NCBI GenBank assembly: GCA_022316685.1
Contig: JAKJHU010000005.1
Span: forward strand, 18,640,707-18,704,706
DNA from: Progne subis subis
Taxonomy: Eukaryota > Chordata > Aves > Passeriformes > Hirundinidae
DNA: 64,000 nt
Direction: 5' to 3'
Shown piece after piece: positions 24,101 to 35,800 of the stretch (positions are counted from its first letter, which is position 1; every line of letters begins with the position of its first letter). The translations under genes and the position numbers were made by a program. The notes under the pieces are model-generated. The model had not been told where the DNA came from. It saw only the letters and a program-made list of their open reading frames with translations, and made no database searches.

Positions 24101-25479
24101 CACACAAGTCTTTGTCTCCCTTCCCTCTTCCCAGCCATGACCCTGACGGGGAGTCACCAAACTGGCAACAGTGAGCAATGCTCTGTCCTCTCTGTGGGAT
24201 CTAGGGAGCACCAGCACACGTCTAAGAGGAATCAATGTAACCAGCAAATGTCCAAATCCGTGCTGTCCGTGACATATGCACACATTTCCAAATGGTTGAG
24301 GTGCTACGATACTGATTGTACAGTTGTGCTATCAAACTGCCTGTGTCTGTGCTTCTGTCAGCTTCCCTTTCCCAGCCCAGTTCCTTTGGGAACAGAGGGG
24401 ACAGCAGTGGCAGAGATCTCAACACACACACAGGCTATGGCTGAGGTATTCTCAGGAGGACTCCAGGCTCTGACAAAAAAGCAGCAGTGCCATGCTGCTG
24501 CTGGTGCTGCCATTGTCAGCTCTGTCTTTTGTCCTTGGGGCTGCAGCCTGCAGCCTTCAGGTCATGAGAGTGTTGGAAGCAGCCAGATAAGCCTGCCTTC
24601 AGGCCACGTACACCTGGCGAGCTGCCCTTTTAGTACTGGTTTGTCTTGTGAGGAAATGGTCATCATTTTAAGTTCTAAGGTCTCCTATTAAACCTCCATG
24701 ATCCTGTAGACTCCAAAGGGAACACAAAGGCCTGTGCCTCCAGTGATAAAACTGGTGTCCAAGTTATGCTCCAACAAAAGTGAAACAGTCCAGCTGCCTT
24801 CATCTCACCTAATTCCTGGGAATTCTAGGACTTTACAGCTGCTCTTTCTCAGATAAGCAATGGTTACAAAAGAACGCTCAGCAAACAAACACGTGGTTTG
24901 TTATCACTGCAGTCTTCTATTTTCATGAGAAAAATTGCAAATGCCACTTTTCTCTGAAGTAATTCTGTGAGTTTCAGTTAGGCTCTGTGTGCCTAAAGTA
25001 CCTTAAACCCGTGGGTGGGAGCAAGTCAAAGCCAGCTGCAAACTTCTGATAGTAAGTTCAAAAGAAATGTATTGCTTCAGTTCAAAATTTTTCCGTTTAT
25101 TCTATTTATTAAGGAGACTTTCTAGTAAGTAGCAGAAATTTTCAATGATCACTTATAATTTTTTGTCTGCTACTGAGAGAGAAACCCAAACGATTTTGAA
25201 ATACAGTGTTCAACAGAGATTAACATAAATTTGACCATGCTGCCTTGAAGACATTTCAAAAAATCAAGTTGTTCCTCCATTAACTTCGATGGATGGGATT
25301 TATCTAACCCAAATATGGGCATTTAAACATTAACCTATGTAGATTCCCTTGGTAACCAAATCAGAGAATCAGACATATCCAGAATGTAACTAATTTAAAG
25401 CACACTACTGAGAGATGTATTGTTCCCAATCGACTGTAGAGGGAGTAGAAATTACAAATTTACCTTTAGACATAGAAAA

Positions 25480-25615
25480 AATATATTTAGATTAAATAAA
25501 ATCAATATTCTTTGATTTATTATTTTATAATTTATTTGTTTTATTTTATTACTTTATTTATTATTTATTTATTATTGATTTCATTATTTTATTATTCAAA
25601 ATCTGATCTATATTC
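25480..25615. repeat. AT-rich (TTTATTA)n low-complexity tract
   Basis: Almost pure A/T sequence with TTTATTATTTATT repeats. Confidence 0.75.
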
Positions 25616-26106
25616 TGAAATTATTATTTCAGAAATGTTTTGAAAGGTGCTTCATTTTTTTTTCTTGAAATAAGCATTGATTTAAATAATCCTGAGGACA
25701 AATGCCAAGAACTGTGCTGATTTCACGCATATATATTAGGCTCTAGTTGAGGCAATGGGTAGTATAGCTCACACATAAAAAGGAAGGATGATGAAAGGCA
25801 TCAGCTAAAGCACAAGATATATGGAGGAAACCTGTGACTCTACAAAATAAAAGGTGCAAAACTCATAATTGCACTAAGGCAGAAATTTTATTTAGGAACA
25901 TGAAGGAGTGAGTAAGAATGATTGTCTTTTTTGGTTTTTCTATCATCACTAAAAGAGGTGTCCAAAATGGGAAGCTAAACTCCTTCTGCTTTTCTTTAGT
26001 CAAAGGAGAAAGGTTGAATTCTTCTAATGAAAGATACCAGACGTTTGTATTACAGGAGCAATTTTGCTTAAAGTACGTAAGGTAAAGAGAAGTGAATAAA
26101 CACCTT

Positions 26107-26108
<2 letters not shown>

Positions 26109-26147
<39 letters not shown>
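26109..26147 (+). repeat. Poly(T) run, 39 bases
   Basis: Uninterrupted T homopolymer, followed by CCCTGTGG. Confidence 0.9.
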
Positions 26148-28501
26148 CCCTGTGGTACCATATATTTACATCCTTATGGTAGATAACCTGGTATTGAACT
26201 ACTGTTTCCATGTTTGTGTGGAACTTTATTGTGCATGAAAAACTATTCTTCTGCTCTGCCATCTAGAAAGGCAAAGCCTACTAGCACTGAGCTGGGCAGG
26301 CATGAAAATATTAATCATTAGTGTAAATGCAAAAACACACTTTCTCAAAAGACTTATAATATGGAATTGAGATAAATTAATGACATAATGCTTGCCTTAT
26401 ATCAATTTTTAAGCTATTTGATAGAAAAAAATTTGTTATATACTAAATGGGAAATAATGAACAGGAATACATCTACTTAGACTGTGAAAGTGAAGTCCCC
26501 TTCACTTTTAGAAGTTTTAGCCTATTGCCTTATTATTGCCTTGGTAATTAAAGTACATCAATAACCCAATTAATCTTTAAAGAGTCAACAATAATTTTTT
26601 GTTAATATAATCAAAAAAAATCTGCCTGAAAAATATAAATCAATTTATAGATCTTCATTTTTGCACTTATCTGTGTGTGCAAACAAGTTGCTGAAGTTTT
26701 CTGTAAGACTTTAAGGACAACAGTTTTCCTTTGAGAAGTATCTGAGCTGGTGTTTCCAGTTTGGAATCCAGTCCAGTTGGTTTGGCTGTCCTGAGGGGGT
26801 AGAGGGGAGGGTACGTGTGATATCAATTGGACATTGAGTGGTGTTGGGTTTTGAGTCTTAGCAGCCCTCCAGGGATGTCAGCATTTTAAGCAAGGGGGAG
26901 ATTAAAGAAGGCTCTGTAATGTCAACACCACCCTTCACCACTCTATTAGTAAGCACCCTGCCAGTTACTCAGTAAAGGTGTGTTCTTAGAGACATTGCAG
27001 CAGAATCACGTGCTGGAAAAGACTGTAGGATATGATAGGTGGTCATTTCAGGTCTGATATGTAATCATCAAGTTTCAAGAGAGAATGCTGCACTTTTCAA
27101 GTGGGCTATAGATTTTGCTTCAAGAAAACAGCAGAAACAAGCATCAATTAAGTTAATTGAGGTGACCACAAGAAGAAAAGGCAGCTCTAAGTCTCCAAAC
27201 AATCAAATCATAAAGGTTCCTTAGTCCTGACTGAATATACTGAGGAAGGAGCTGGAAAGGCAGTAAGGGAGGGGTATCAGTATTCCCAGCAGGATTAATT
27301 CAGAACTGATGCAATTTTGCAGGTGAGACACTTTCCAGTAAACTGGGGATGTAATTATCCTTCAGCCACATAAAATAGCACTTAAAGGAAGGGTTTGCCC
27401 ACTTCATTTTAGGGTAGCAGTCCTAAGATGAAGAATAATGAGTTTTCATTTAGATGGGATATTGGTATGAGCCTCCCTGTCGCATAGCACCCTTTATCAT
27501 GCCCTGACACTTCCACCAGTAATTGTGGGTGCCCCTTGATTGTGATTTGTTTTAGGGAAAAATGACTACACTGTAGCTAAAAGTATTCTTCATGTATTTC
27601 ACTGAATAAGCTTAAAGCAGCGGATAAATTTAGGTTTCTAACTAATCTCTGTTGTTATTGTCTGCAGCTATTGTCCTGAACAGATTTTCTATTTCTTTTT
27701 GTTACAGGCCTTTAGTATGTGTCAGGGAGGATCTCTCTGGCTTCAGTATCCTCCAGCAAAAACCTTTAACAGGGCTATATAAGGGTTTATAAATTGCTGC
27801 TGGTGTTGTCGTGAGTAAAGGTCATCAGCCAAACCCTGTGATCACATGGGTGGACCCAACCACTAATGCAGCAAGACTTGTGGTAGGAGCATCAGGCATC
27901 TGAGGGGAAATTATACTGTGTGTGTACTGGATCTAGCAGGAGGTGCTGCATCATCGTATCCTGGCTGCTTCCTACATCCCTGATGCTAACATTTCTCCTT
28001 CTTTGGAAAATCTCATGTTGTCTATTAATCCTATTCTTCCCTCCACAAAAGCCTTCTTGTGTTCTCTGCTGATCTTACCTCACCAAAAAGAGTAACCTGT
28101 GCTGAGTTTCCTGACAATTTGGAGTATAAATTATGATTAATCAGCACACAGAGAAATACCAGATTCATATCTGTGGTGGGATTTGACCATATGCAGTTTT
28201 TCTTTCCCAGGTGAAGCAGTATTCTTTCCAAGAAGCTGGCTGAATGGAAGTCTAGCTGGACAAATGGCTACAAAGGCAAGTGTAAATCCAACATTTCCAG
28301 AGCTCCAGTTAATAAAAGTAAAAGAAGATTAATTACCACCACGGTAAAAATATGGATAGAGCAGCAAGCCACACACAACATGTGTAATGGGTACCTGGTG
28401 GTGTCCTAGGTGAAATTCCCAGATCACAGAGCTCCAGAGGAGTCAAGAACATAGTCAAATTTCCTGAACAGGCTTGGTTGCTGGACCAATGTTAAGATGT
28501 G

Positions 28502-28515
28502 CATACATACATACA

Positions 28516-28551
<36 letters not shown>

Positions 28552-28553
28552 TA
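28502..28553 (+). repeat. (CATA)n microsatellite running into (TA)n
   Basis: About 11 CATA units followed by TATATATATA; probably polymorphic. Confidence 0.95.
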
Positions 28554-31500
28554 AGCAACCAGCCATTAAGCCAATAATAATAAAGCATTTATCAGACCCA
28601 AACTAGAAAATTTTGAAATAACCTATTTTCATTTTTATCATTTTTATTTATTTCAATTTTCTTTTTTATCATGTTATTATGGAGGTATATTTAGCTTAGA
28701 GGTTAGTTCAGATTATACCATAATCTTCACTGCTTTTTTTACCTTCAGCTTGAAGGTGAAGTTGATCACAGAGTCAGATATCTATAGAATTTAGCACCTA
28801 CAGCATGGCCTTCAGCATCACCTCTTCAACACCTACCATAAAATACTTCAGCCTTATTTTCACAGTGTGATGGAATTGATTTCATTGAGTCAGACTATAC
28901 AAAAGCTCTGCTCACTGTAACACGTACTTAAAAGTTCAAATGACCAAAATAGAAAGGTATACTCCTGAGAGCATCTGAGTTGTAAACGTGTTTTAATGGA
29001 GGAAGATGATAGTAAATGTTTAATATAATATGTCTATTTTTTCGGAGAAATTGTTGTCAAATACAGCTGTAAGGCTCCTTATGAAGCCAAGGAAATATTT
29101 TGGCTGTTTTTTCTGTATATCACCAGGGAAAGAGTAAACTGCAGCAAAAATTACTAGAATCACATTGTGAGTTGGGTTTATTTTTCAATCTTTCATTAAT
29201 TATGCATTCATTTATAAGATAAATAAACTGAATCTTCACTTATAATTTTGCATAACATTTTAGTTAGATGAAAATGAGAATAACTAATGAGAAAAAATCA
29301 GCATGATGGAAAAGATTCACTAAAAGAAAGACAAAAATATCCAAAGATGTTAATCCGTGGCTAGATGCTAGTGGCCAGATTTACTGATGTGAAGTATGCA
29401 AAATGACTGCATCAATTAGAAACTTGGACCAAAAAACTTTTTTTTTCTTTTTTTTCTTTTTTTTTCCATTTGGAAGGAATAAACAATTAATTCAGAAATT
29501 AAAATCAGCTCTTGAAAGTCAGAGACTGCTGAGAAAATTTTAAGACAGTAAACCATCTTCTTCCAGCTGCAGCTATTTTTCTTAGACTGAAAAATAAAAG
29601 GGAGGGGGAGGGGAGAAGCTTTCTTGCAAGAAAGGAAAGGAGAGCTAACAAAAAGATTTCTCAAAGAAATAAATTAGTCTTCGTTGTGAAAGCAGGAAAA
29701 ACAAATTTTAGTACAAGACAACTGGAAAGAAACGTTGTAAAATAAAACATGAGGAATAAAATAACCTCTCATTTTTTGCCCAGATTTGCTTCTATCATGG
29801 GGAAGAATAACACTCTTGTTGTTTCTAATTGATATTCTGTGTTGGTATACAACACACTATTTTGGTTCTGCTGCTCATTTGCAATGAGAGAGGAAATAAG
29901 AGGGATTTTCAAGAAAAACAGATTTCAGTCTCATTTAGAGAAGTCTGAATAACTCACGAAAAATTCCAAACCTGTTTGATTAAATTAAATGTATATTCAA
30001 CATATAATTCCTAAACCAAATCAGTAATTTTTGAAACATAATTATGATGCTGTAAACCCAGAAAAGGTGTGTAAGGAGCAAACATGTGCATGGATAGGTA
30101 TTAAAAGACAGAAATGACTGGGTATTCACAGATGCTTGTACAACAAAGCTAACACAGAAAGGAGACCTGATGATAGTATATGGAGGGATGTCACATCACC
30201 AGGTTGGGAGATGACAGAAAAAACCTATTTTTTCACACTGAATATTTTTGCCCAGTTTTTCATGCGTTTCTTTCTCTTAACTTCTATTTCTTTTTAGAGC
30301 ACACCCCAAACTCCAGTACCTGGGAGCTCCTGAGAACTCTGCTTTTGAGATTTCTCACATGACATGATTTCATACATATCACTATCAATTCCATAATGCA
30401 AGTGTCCAATGGTTCATGTGAAATTAATTTCCTGTATCTGACAACCACCTGCTGATATTATACAGCAACCATAAATATGACTAAGCTCCACAAAGGCCAT
30501 GGGACCTTTTAAGTTTGGGACCATAAAAAAATCCCTGAAGCACACAACTGGGCAGCTATTGCAGGACAGGAATTTCTAGTCCGCTGTCACAAGTCAAAAA
30601 TTACCTTGGATTATCAAAAGGATGCAAGTGAAACACGCATTTAGTTTTAAATAGGCTTGAAAGGAATTCATTTAGCCCCCAGGTGATCCCATCAAATGAG
30701 AACCTCTGAGGACTCTCTGATTTCACTAGAAAAAATGTCCAGCTTCCCAAATATTCCTGGCCGAACTGTTCTGAAGTGCCATTTTCTCAAATGAGTGTGT
30801 CACATGACCTTACTCATCTTGAGTTATACTTAATTGTCCAATTTAGTTCTCATCAAGAAGACAAGATTAGTTTTTCTGATAAAAAGGTATGCCTCCCTCA
30901 GCCTCCCAACTTGCTGGCTGTCCTGCTCCTACGTTGTTTTCCAGTACAACCTGTCTTTATCTCCTCTCTGCCTGCACCAGCACTTGGGTCATGCCCCGTG
31001 GGCTTGCAGGGAGCCACAATATGATGCTTACTTACAGGAGATGGCATCCAGCAGAACAGCCTGGGGAGAATGATCTGCATTTTTTTCTGCTGTTTGGGTG
31101 GTAAAGGGAGCTGCTGTGCTCCCTAGAAGCAGAGGTTGCCTTTTCCAGAGTGATGAGACCTGTTGGAGATGCTTAGGAGTGTCATTGACACAGATAACAA
31201 GAACGTCTTACACTGTAGCCTAGATTTAAATGAAAGACAGGGGTACTCTTTTTCCTTCTTTATTTTCTCTTTTTTGCATTAGCATAGACCTCTCTGCTGG
31301 CCATTCTACACAAAACCTCAGTACACAGTCAAGAAAAAACAATCTTAAAATTTTGAAATCTTAAGCTTTTAATAAGAAGAAGACAACCCCCTCCTTGAAA
31401 AGTGAAGCAGACTATGCTATATAGAAGGCAGGTTTCTGAACTCTGTGATGTCCTCCTGGATTTCTATTGCATTTCCTTCTAAGTAATTTAATTTTAAATG

Positions 31501-32756
31501 CTTAGCTTTGGGGATGGAAGATTTGGATTCCTGTTGTGATTCTCTTTTTTTTTTTTTTTTTGAACAAGTACTTAAAAAATAAAGCATTCTAATTTATTTT
31601 GTCAAATCAGAGTGAGTACAGCAGGCTCTGATCCCGGGCATTTACCATCCTTATACTAAAATCACACACCAAAATTCTTTGGTTTGGCCTTATCTGCAAA
31701 AATACTTGCAAAAAAATACTTATTATTCTTGTTGCACTCCTGTATTCACAGCATGGAAATAGCACAGCTCTTTTTTTTTTTTTTTTCCCTTCCTTAGAGT
31801 CCTCAGGCCAGCAGCTGGAAATAAGGAATTTATCTCAAGTTATCACAAGTTCCTTTGGAGTCAACACTGGTGCCAGTTAATCTGAATAAGTGAGAGTGGT
31901 GAAACTGCAGGCTCCTGTAGATTTGTATATGAACACTAGATGATGCTATGTAACTTTTCAATCTCCCTATCACTTTCACATGTAACTGAAATTAAAAAAA
32001 ATTATATAAGATCAGAAGATTGGACTAGAACATGATTTTAATATGCTGGCAAGTATGCACATAGGCCAAATCATATCACTGAAGTTAAAAAAATCTACAT
32101 TTTTCTCCAACTCAGCTGTCTCCATCTCAACTGACAGATGCAAAGAGAGAGTACATCTGATTTTAGGGCTCCTCATACCAGACATTGTGGCAATGTGCTA
32201 CAGGACGATTTAAAATAAATGCTTAATAGCAACAATGCTTTCCAAATGCTTTGCCAAAAAAAAAAAAAAAAAATTGGCAAAAAAACCCCCTTTGCACAGC
32301 AGTTTTTATACTGGGCCAGGTATCAACTCTTGCTGCAGTCAGGAAAATTCCTTAAACTGGCATTGACATCACACGCTGTACTTGGACTAAGTTAGCTTGG
32401 TTTTGGTCCAGATGAAACTTGGGCTACCAGGTAATGTGATAATGTACAAAAAAGAGCTTTGGCTCAGAGAAAAGGTCTTGAAGCAGATTGGGCTTCTGTC
32501 TTTCCTGTAAGAAGCCAGATGACCCTTATATGTATGATATCCTTACGACACAGTTCAAAGACTAACCAAGAGGTGAATCCATGTCTCAGGGTGGCTATAG
32601 TTACAAACAAACCCCTGTCCAGACATGGTGAGTCTTTCATAATTTGCAGAAATATTAAAGGGGAGAATCTCAAATGTTCTGTCTGGGAAGTGGACTAGTA
32701 GCTTCCCTTGCCCCAGGGAGTTTATGATCTATGCAGTTTCCAGAACTCCTTGGTGA

Positions 32757-32761
32757 GGAAG
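32757..32761 (+). repeat. Target-site duplication, left copy (GGAAG)
   Basis: Identical to 33519-33523 on the other side of the LTR. Confidence 0.75.
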
Positions 32762-33518
32762 TGTCTTGGTTTTAAAAGACAGGTGTCTGCTAAGAAGAGG
32801 CAGGCCTCTCTAGGAAATGAGTAATTTAAATCCTTCCCTCCGTGTTATTATAATTTGGAAGATTTAAAAAAAACAAAACAAAAAACAAACAAACAAACAA
32901 AAAACCAAACAAACAAACAAAAAAAATCACCAAAAACTTTTCAGTCAGAGCTATGGGGAAAGGAATAACAGTCCTTTACTAGTAACTAGTAACTATACTA
33001 GTAACTAGTAACTATAACAGGACAGACAAACAACAACAGCACTTATAATAACAGTAAAACAGAACCAAAGAACCCCAAGGGCAAACGGTGGAAAGCTCCG
33101 GCGCTGGTGGCTGCAAGCTGGAAGCGGTGGACTGTCCTTGGCAGGCAGGGGGGTGCCCTGGCAGATGGAGTGGGCAATGCCGGAGAACCCGCAGCGGCTG
33201 GACCCCGGGCTGACCCAAAATCCAGCAGGACAGCGAAGAAACTCCGAATTCCTGGGCGCTCCAACAGATGATAGAATTCCCAGGACCAGACTCCTCCGTT
33301 AGCTGTGGACTCCAGGCAGCTACTCCGTAGCCCGACCGTCCTCCGCGGGAAAACCGAGAGCAGTGAGTCCTCCACCCTCTGCTCCTGGGAGCTATTTCCC
33401 TCCCCCAAAACTAAGTGATCAACTTCCTTTTTCGGGTTGAGCACCCTTTAACTATCAGTATTTAGTCTCCTAGCAACTTACTGGGGGAAAAATTCTACAG
33501 GAAACTTAACCCTCAACA
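32762..33518. mobile_element. Solo LTR of an endogenous retrovirus, with 5-bp target-site duplication
   Basis: 757 bases beginning TGTCTTGGTTTTAAAAGACA and ending CCCTCAACA, flanked on both sides by GGAAG. A 5-bp duplication suits ERVL-type integration in birds. Inside are an A/C-rich (CAAA)n tract at about 32870-32925, a tandem ACTAGTAACTAGTAACTAT block at about 32977-33014, and a GC-rich second half. There is no gag/pol sequence, so this is a recombined solo LTR. The start and internal 'ccgtgttattataattt' motif recall passerine LTRs; the orientation is not clear to me. Confidence 0.8.
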
Positions 33519-33523
33519 GGAAG
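33519..33523 (+). repeat. Target-site duplication, right copy (GGAAG)
   Basis: Matches 32757-32761 exactly. Confidence 0.75.
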
Positions 33524-35389
33524 CAGTGCCAATGCACTAATGTGCTCACCAGGCAGCCAGGGAAATAACCCTGTGTTGTACTCATTTCATCATCAGTGGT
33601 GCAGGACACCATTATCTCAATGGCTTCAATCAGGCTATTTGGAAGGATAGTTGATGAGAACACATGGGCTTGAGTTACACTTTAAAACTGCTTGAAGAAA
33701 TAGTTTGACCCTTTGCCAAAGCTTTGATAGTAATTACAAGATGCACACAGACTCCCCATGGCTCACAAAACATCCTGCAATGAGAGAGAGTGTCACCACA
33801 GAGGTCATTGAAGAAGACATTTATTCTTGAAAGAGGGCTCAAGGAAAGTTTTCTCATGCAACTTTTTGTGGGCTTTAATGGTAGTGAAACCTTCAGAACT
33901 AGAGTTTCTGGTATTCAAGCTATTAAAAGTATGGTAAACAAAATGACAGCTGAAATTTTGCTTCAACTCTGTTAAGCAAAAAGATGATGGATTAATAGAA
34001 ATTGCATGCAAATGAAAAGTGAGCACAAATGTTTTAAATTTTTTTATTTTCTTTAAATAAATTAACCCAGTCGTCTTTGAGAAAAAGGTCTTAATTTCCC
34101 TGAGTTATTCTGTTATTCATATCTCATTCCAGAACTAGATCTGAAGGGTAGAAGAGGAAGACATGGCAGCAAATATTATTATGACTTTGTAGGACTGTAA
34201 CTGGAAGTCATAAGGTACATGGCCAGTATCAAACAGGAGATGGGATGCACTGCTTGGCTCTGTGCCTGAGCATCGGCAGCTCCAGCTCAGAAGAGAGAGC
34301 CTTCCTTTCCAGTAACTACAGATTTCCTTTTGAAAGAAAAACTTTATTATAAAATCAGGAACATTTACTTTGCAGCATTAAATGATTTTTATTTTCCTTA
34401 GATTTTTTAAGCCATACAAAATTTTTGTAAATGCAGTGGCAATGTTTCAATAAAATCCATTACTACAATTCATTATTATGATTCACGGGAGTTCTCAGGG
34501 TATATGAAGTATTTCAAGTGAACAGAACACTGTTTCCTTTCTAGTCATGGTGGAAACAATCAGTGATTTGAAAATATGTGTTTACTTTATAGGAGTTGGT
34601 TTAGTAAAGCTTCTAAATTAAATCTGCCAGTACTCAAATCAGTGTGAAGATTCCTGTGCCAGCTTAGAGGAGATAATGAGCAAAATGTCCAAGGAATCCT
34701 AACATTGGGGCTGGTCATTTTGACAACAATTAGCTATCGGCCTTAGTGAAGCCAAGATTTAGTCTCAGAAGATTTAAAGGAATATCTCTGTATGAGGATT
34801 TGTTGCTTCCTACACATGCCTCTTCTACAATTACAAGACAATTTGGATTTTAGAAATAGAGGGTGGGTTTGGAAAGAGTGGATCACAGCTCTTTTGAGTG
34901 AGTATGACTATGTGCCAGGGTAAGTTTATGTGCCTTCCTTGGACTTCCTCCCTCAATAATGAATGAATCCTGGAGGGCATCCTCTCCTGTATATATAGCT
35001 CATTCATAACTGATTAACTCGGCCGAACAGAAACACTTGGATTTATTGCTGACTTTTCTGGGATAGATACAGAGTTAACCTCACATTCAGACTCAGAACA
35101 GAGGGAGCAGAAAGACTCACTCTGCAGCACCCTTTTCAACACAAAGGCATTACCTTAAGCTTAAGGGTCAATTATGCTTATACTGTGGTCTCTTGCACCT
35201 CAGATCAATAAGGGATTATCTCAGATCTGTCCCGCAACATCCTGATTCTCTGTGTGCAGCAGCATCAGCTGTCCAGGGCTTACATATCGCTATGGCAATG
35301 TGACCCAGAGCCTTGTTGCAGGACTCCAGTGTCACTGGGGCTGTCCTTACTCCACAAAGCTTGATTGTTATTCTGCTCCTCATAGAATT

Positions 35390-35800
35390 ACACCCGGGTA
35401 GATGTGTTGTGCTGAAAAACGTCTCTTCACGGGGACTCCAGATAAAATCAGGCCATCACCACTTAGTCTCTGCCGTGCTTTCTGCGGGCTGAAAGGGCTG
35501 CAGGAGGGGCTTAGGGTGGAGGACCCCGGCATCCCCCCGGAACTTGCCCTGCAGGGATTGCCTCTGTCCATTCCCTGGCACTCTGGCACTACAACACACC
35601 AATACCGATTTCCCAGGCTCCTCCTTGGAAATACGGCTTCCCTGCCTCCCCTGCTCCCCCTCCCCGGCATCGGCTCCATGGAATTGAAGAGGGGCTGCTG
35701 CATGGGGTGAGGGCAGGTAAAGTCGCCATAGAAACAGGGGCTCTGGCCTCATTCGCGCAGCCCGGAGAGAGCACAGAAGCTGTTGTGGGTACACTCACAG
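35390..35800. promoter_or_regulatory. Isolated GC-rich segment with RFX-like motif
   Basis: About 400 bases clearly richer in G+C than its surroundings and open in several frames on both strands, with no recognisable protein. GTCGCCATAGAAAC (35722-35735) is one mismatch from an RFX X-box. It is a candidate regulatory element only. Confidence 0.25.

Larger units (their letters stand above)
24101..32761. other. Intergenic region upstream of LEG1
   Basis: No supportable exons. The nearest part (24.1-24.7 kb) is moderately GC-rich and holds a spurious 184-codon frame. The rest is AT-rich with simple repeats. Confidence 0.6.

Noticed and set aside
24137..24691. 184-codon plus-strand frame upstream of LEG1
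   Set aside because: No recognisable domain, no splice or promoter context, and composition is like the surrounding non-coding DNA.
27772..27790. CTATATAAGGG TATA-like sequence as a promoter
   Set aside because: No downstream exon, CpG enrichment or other promoter element; such motifs are expected by chance in AT-rich DNA.
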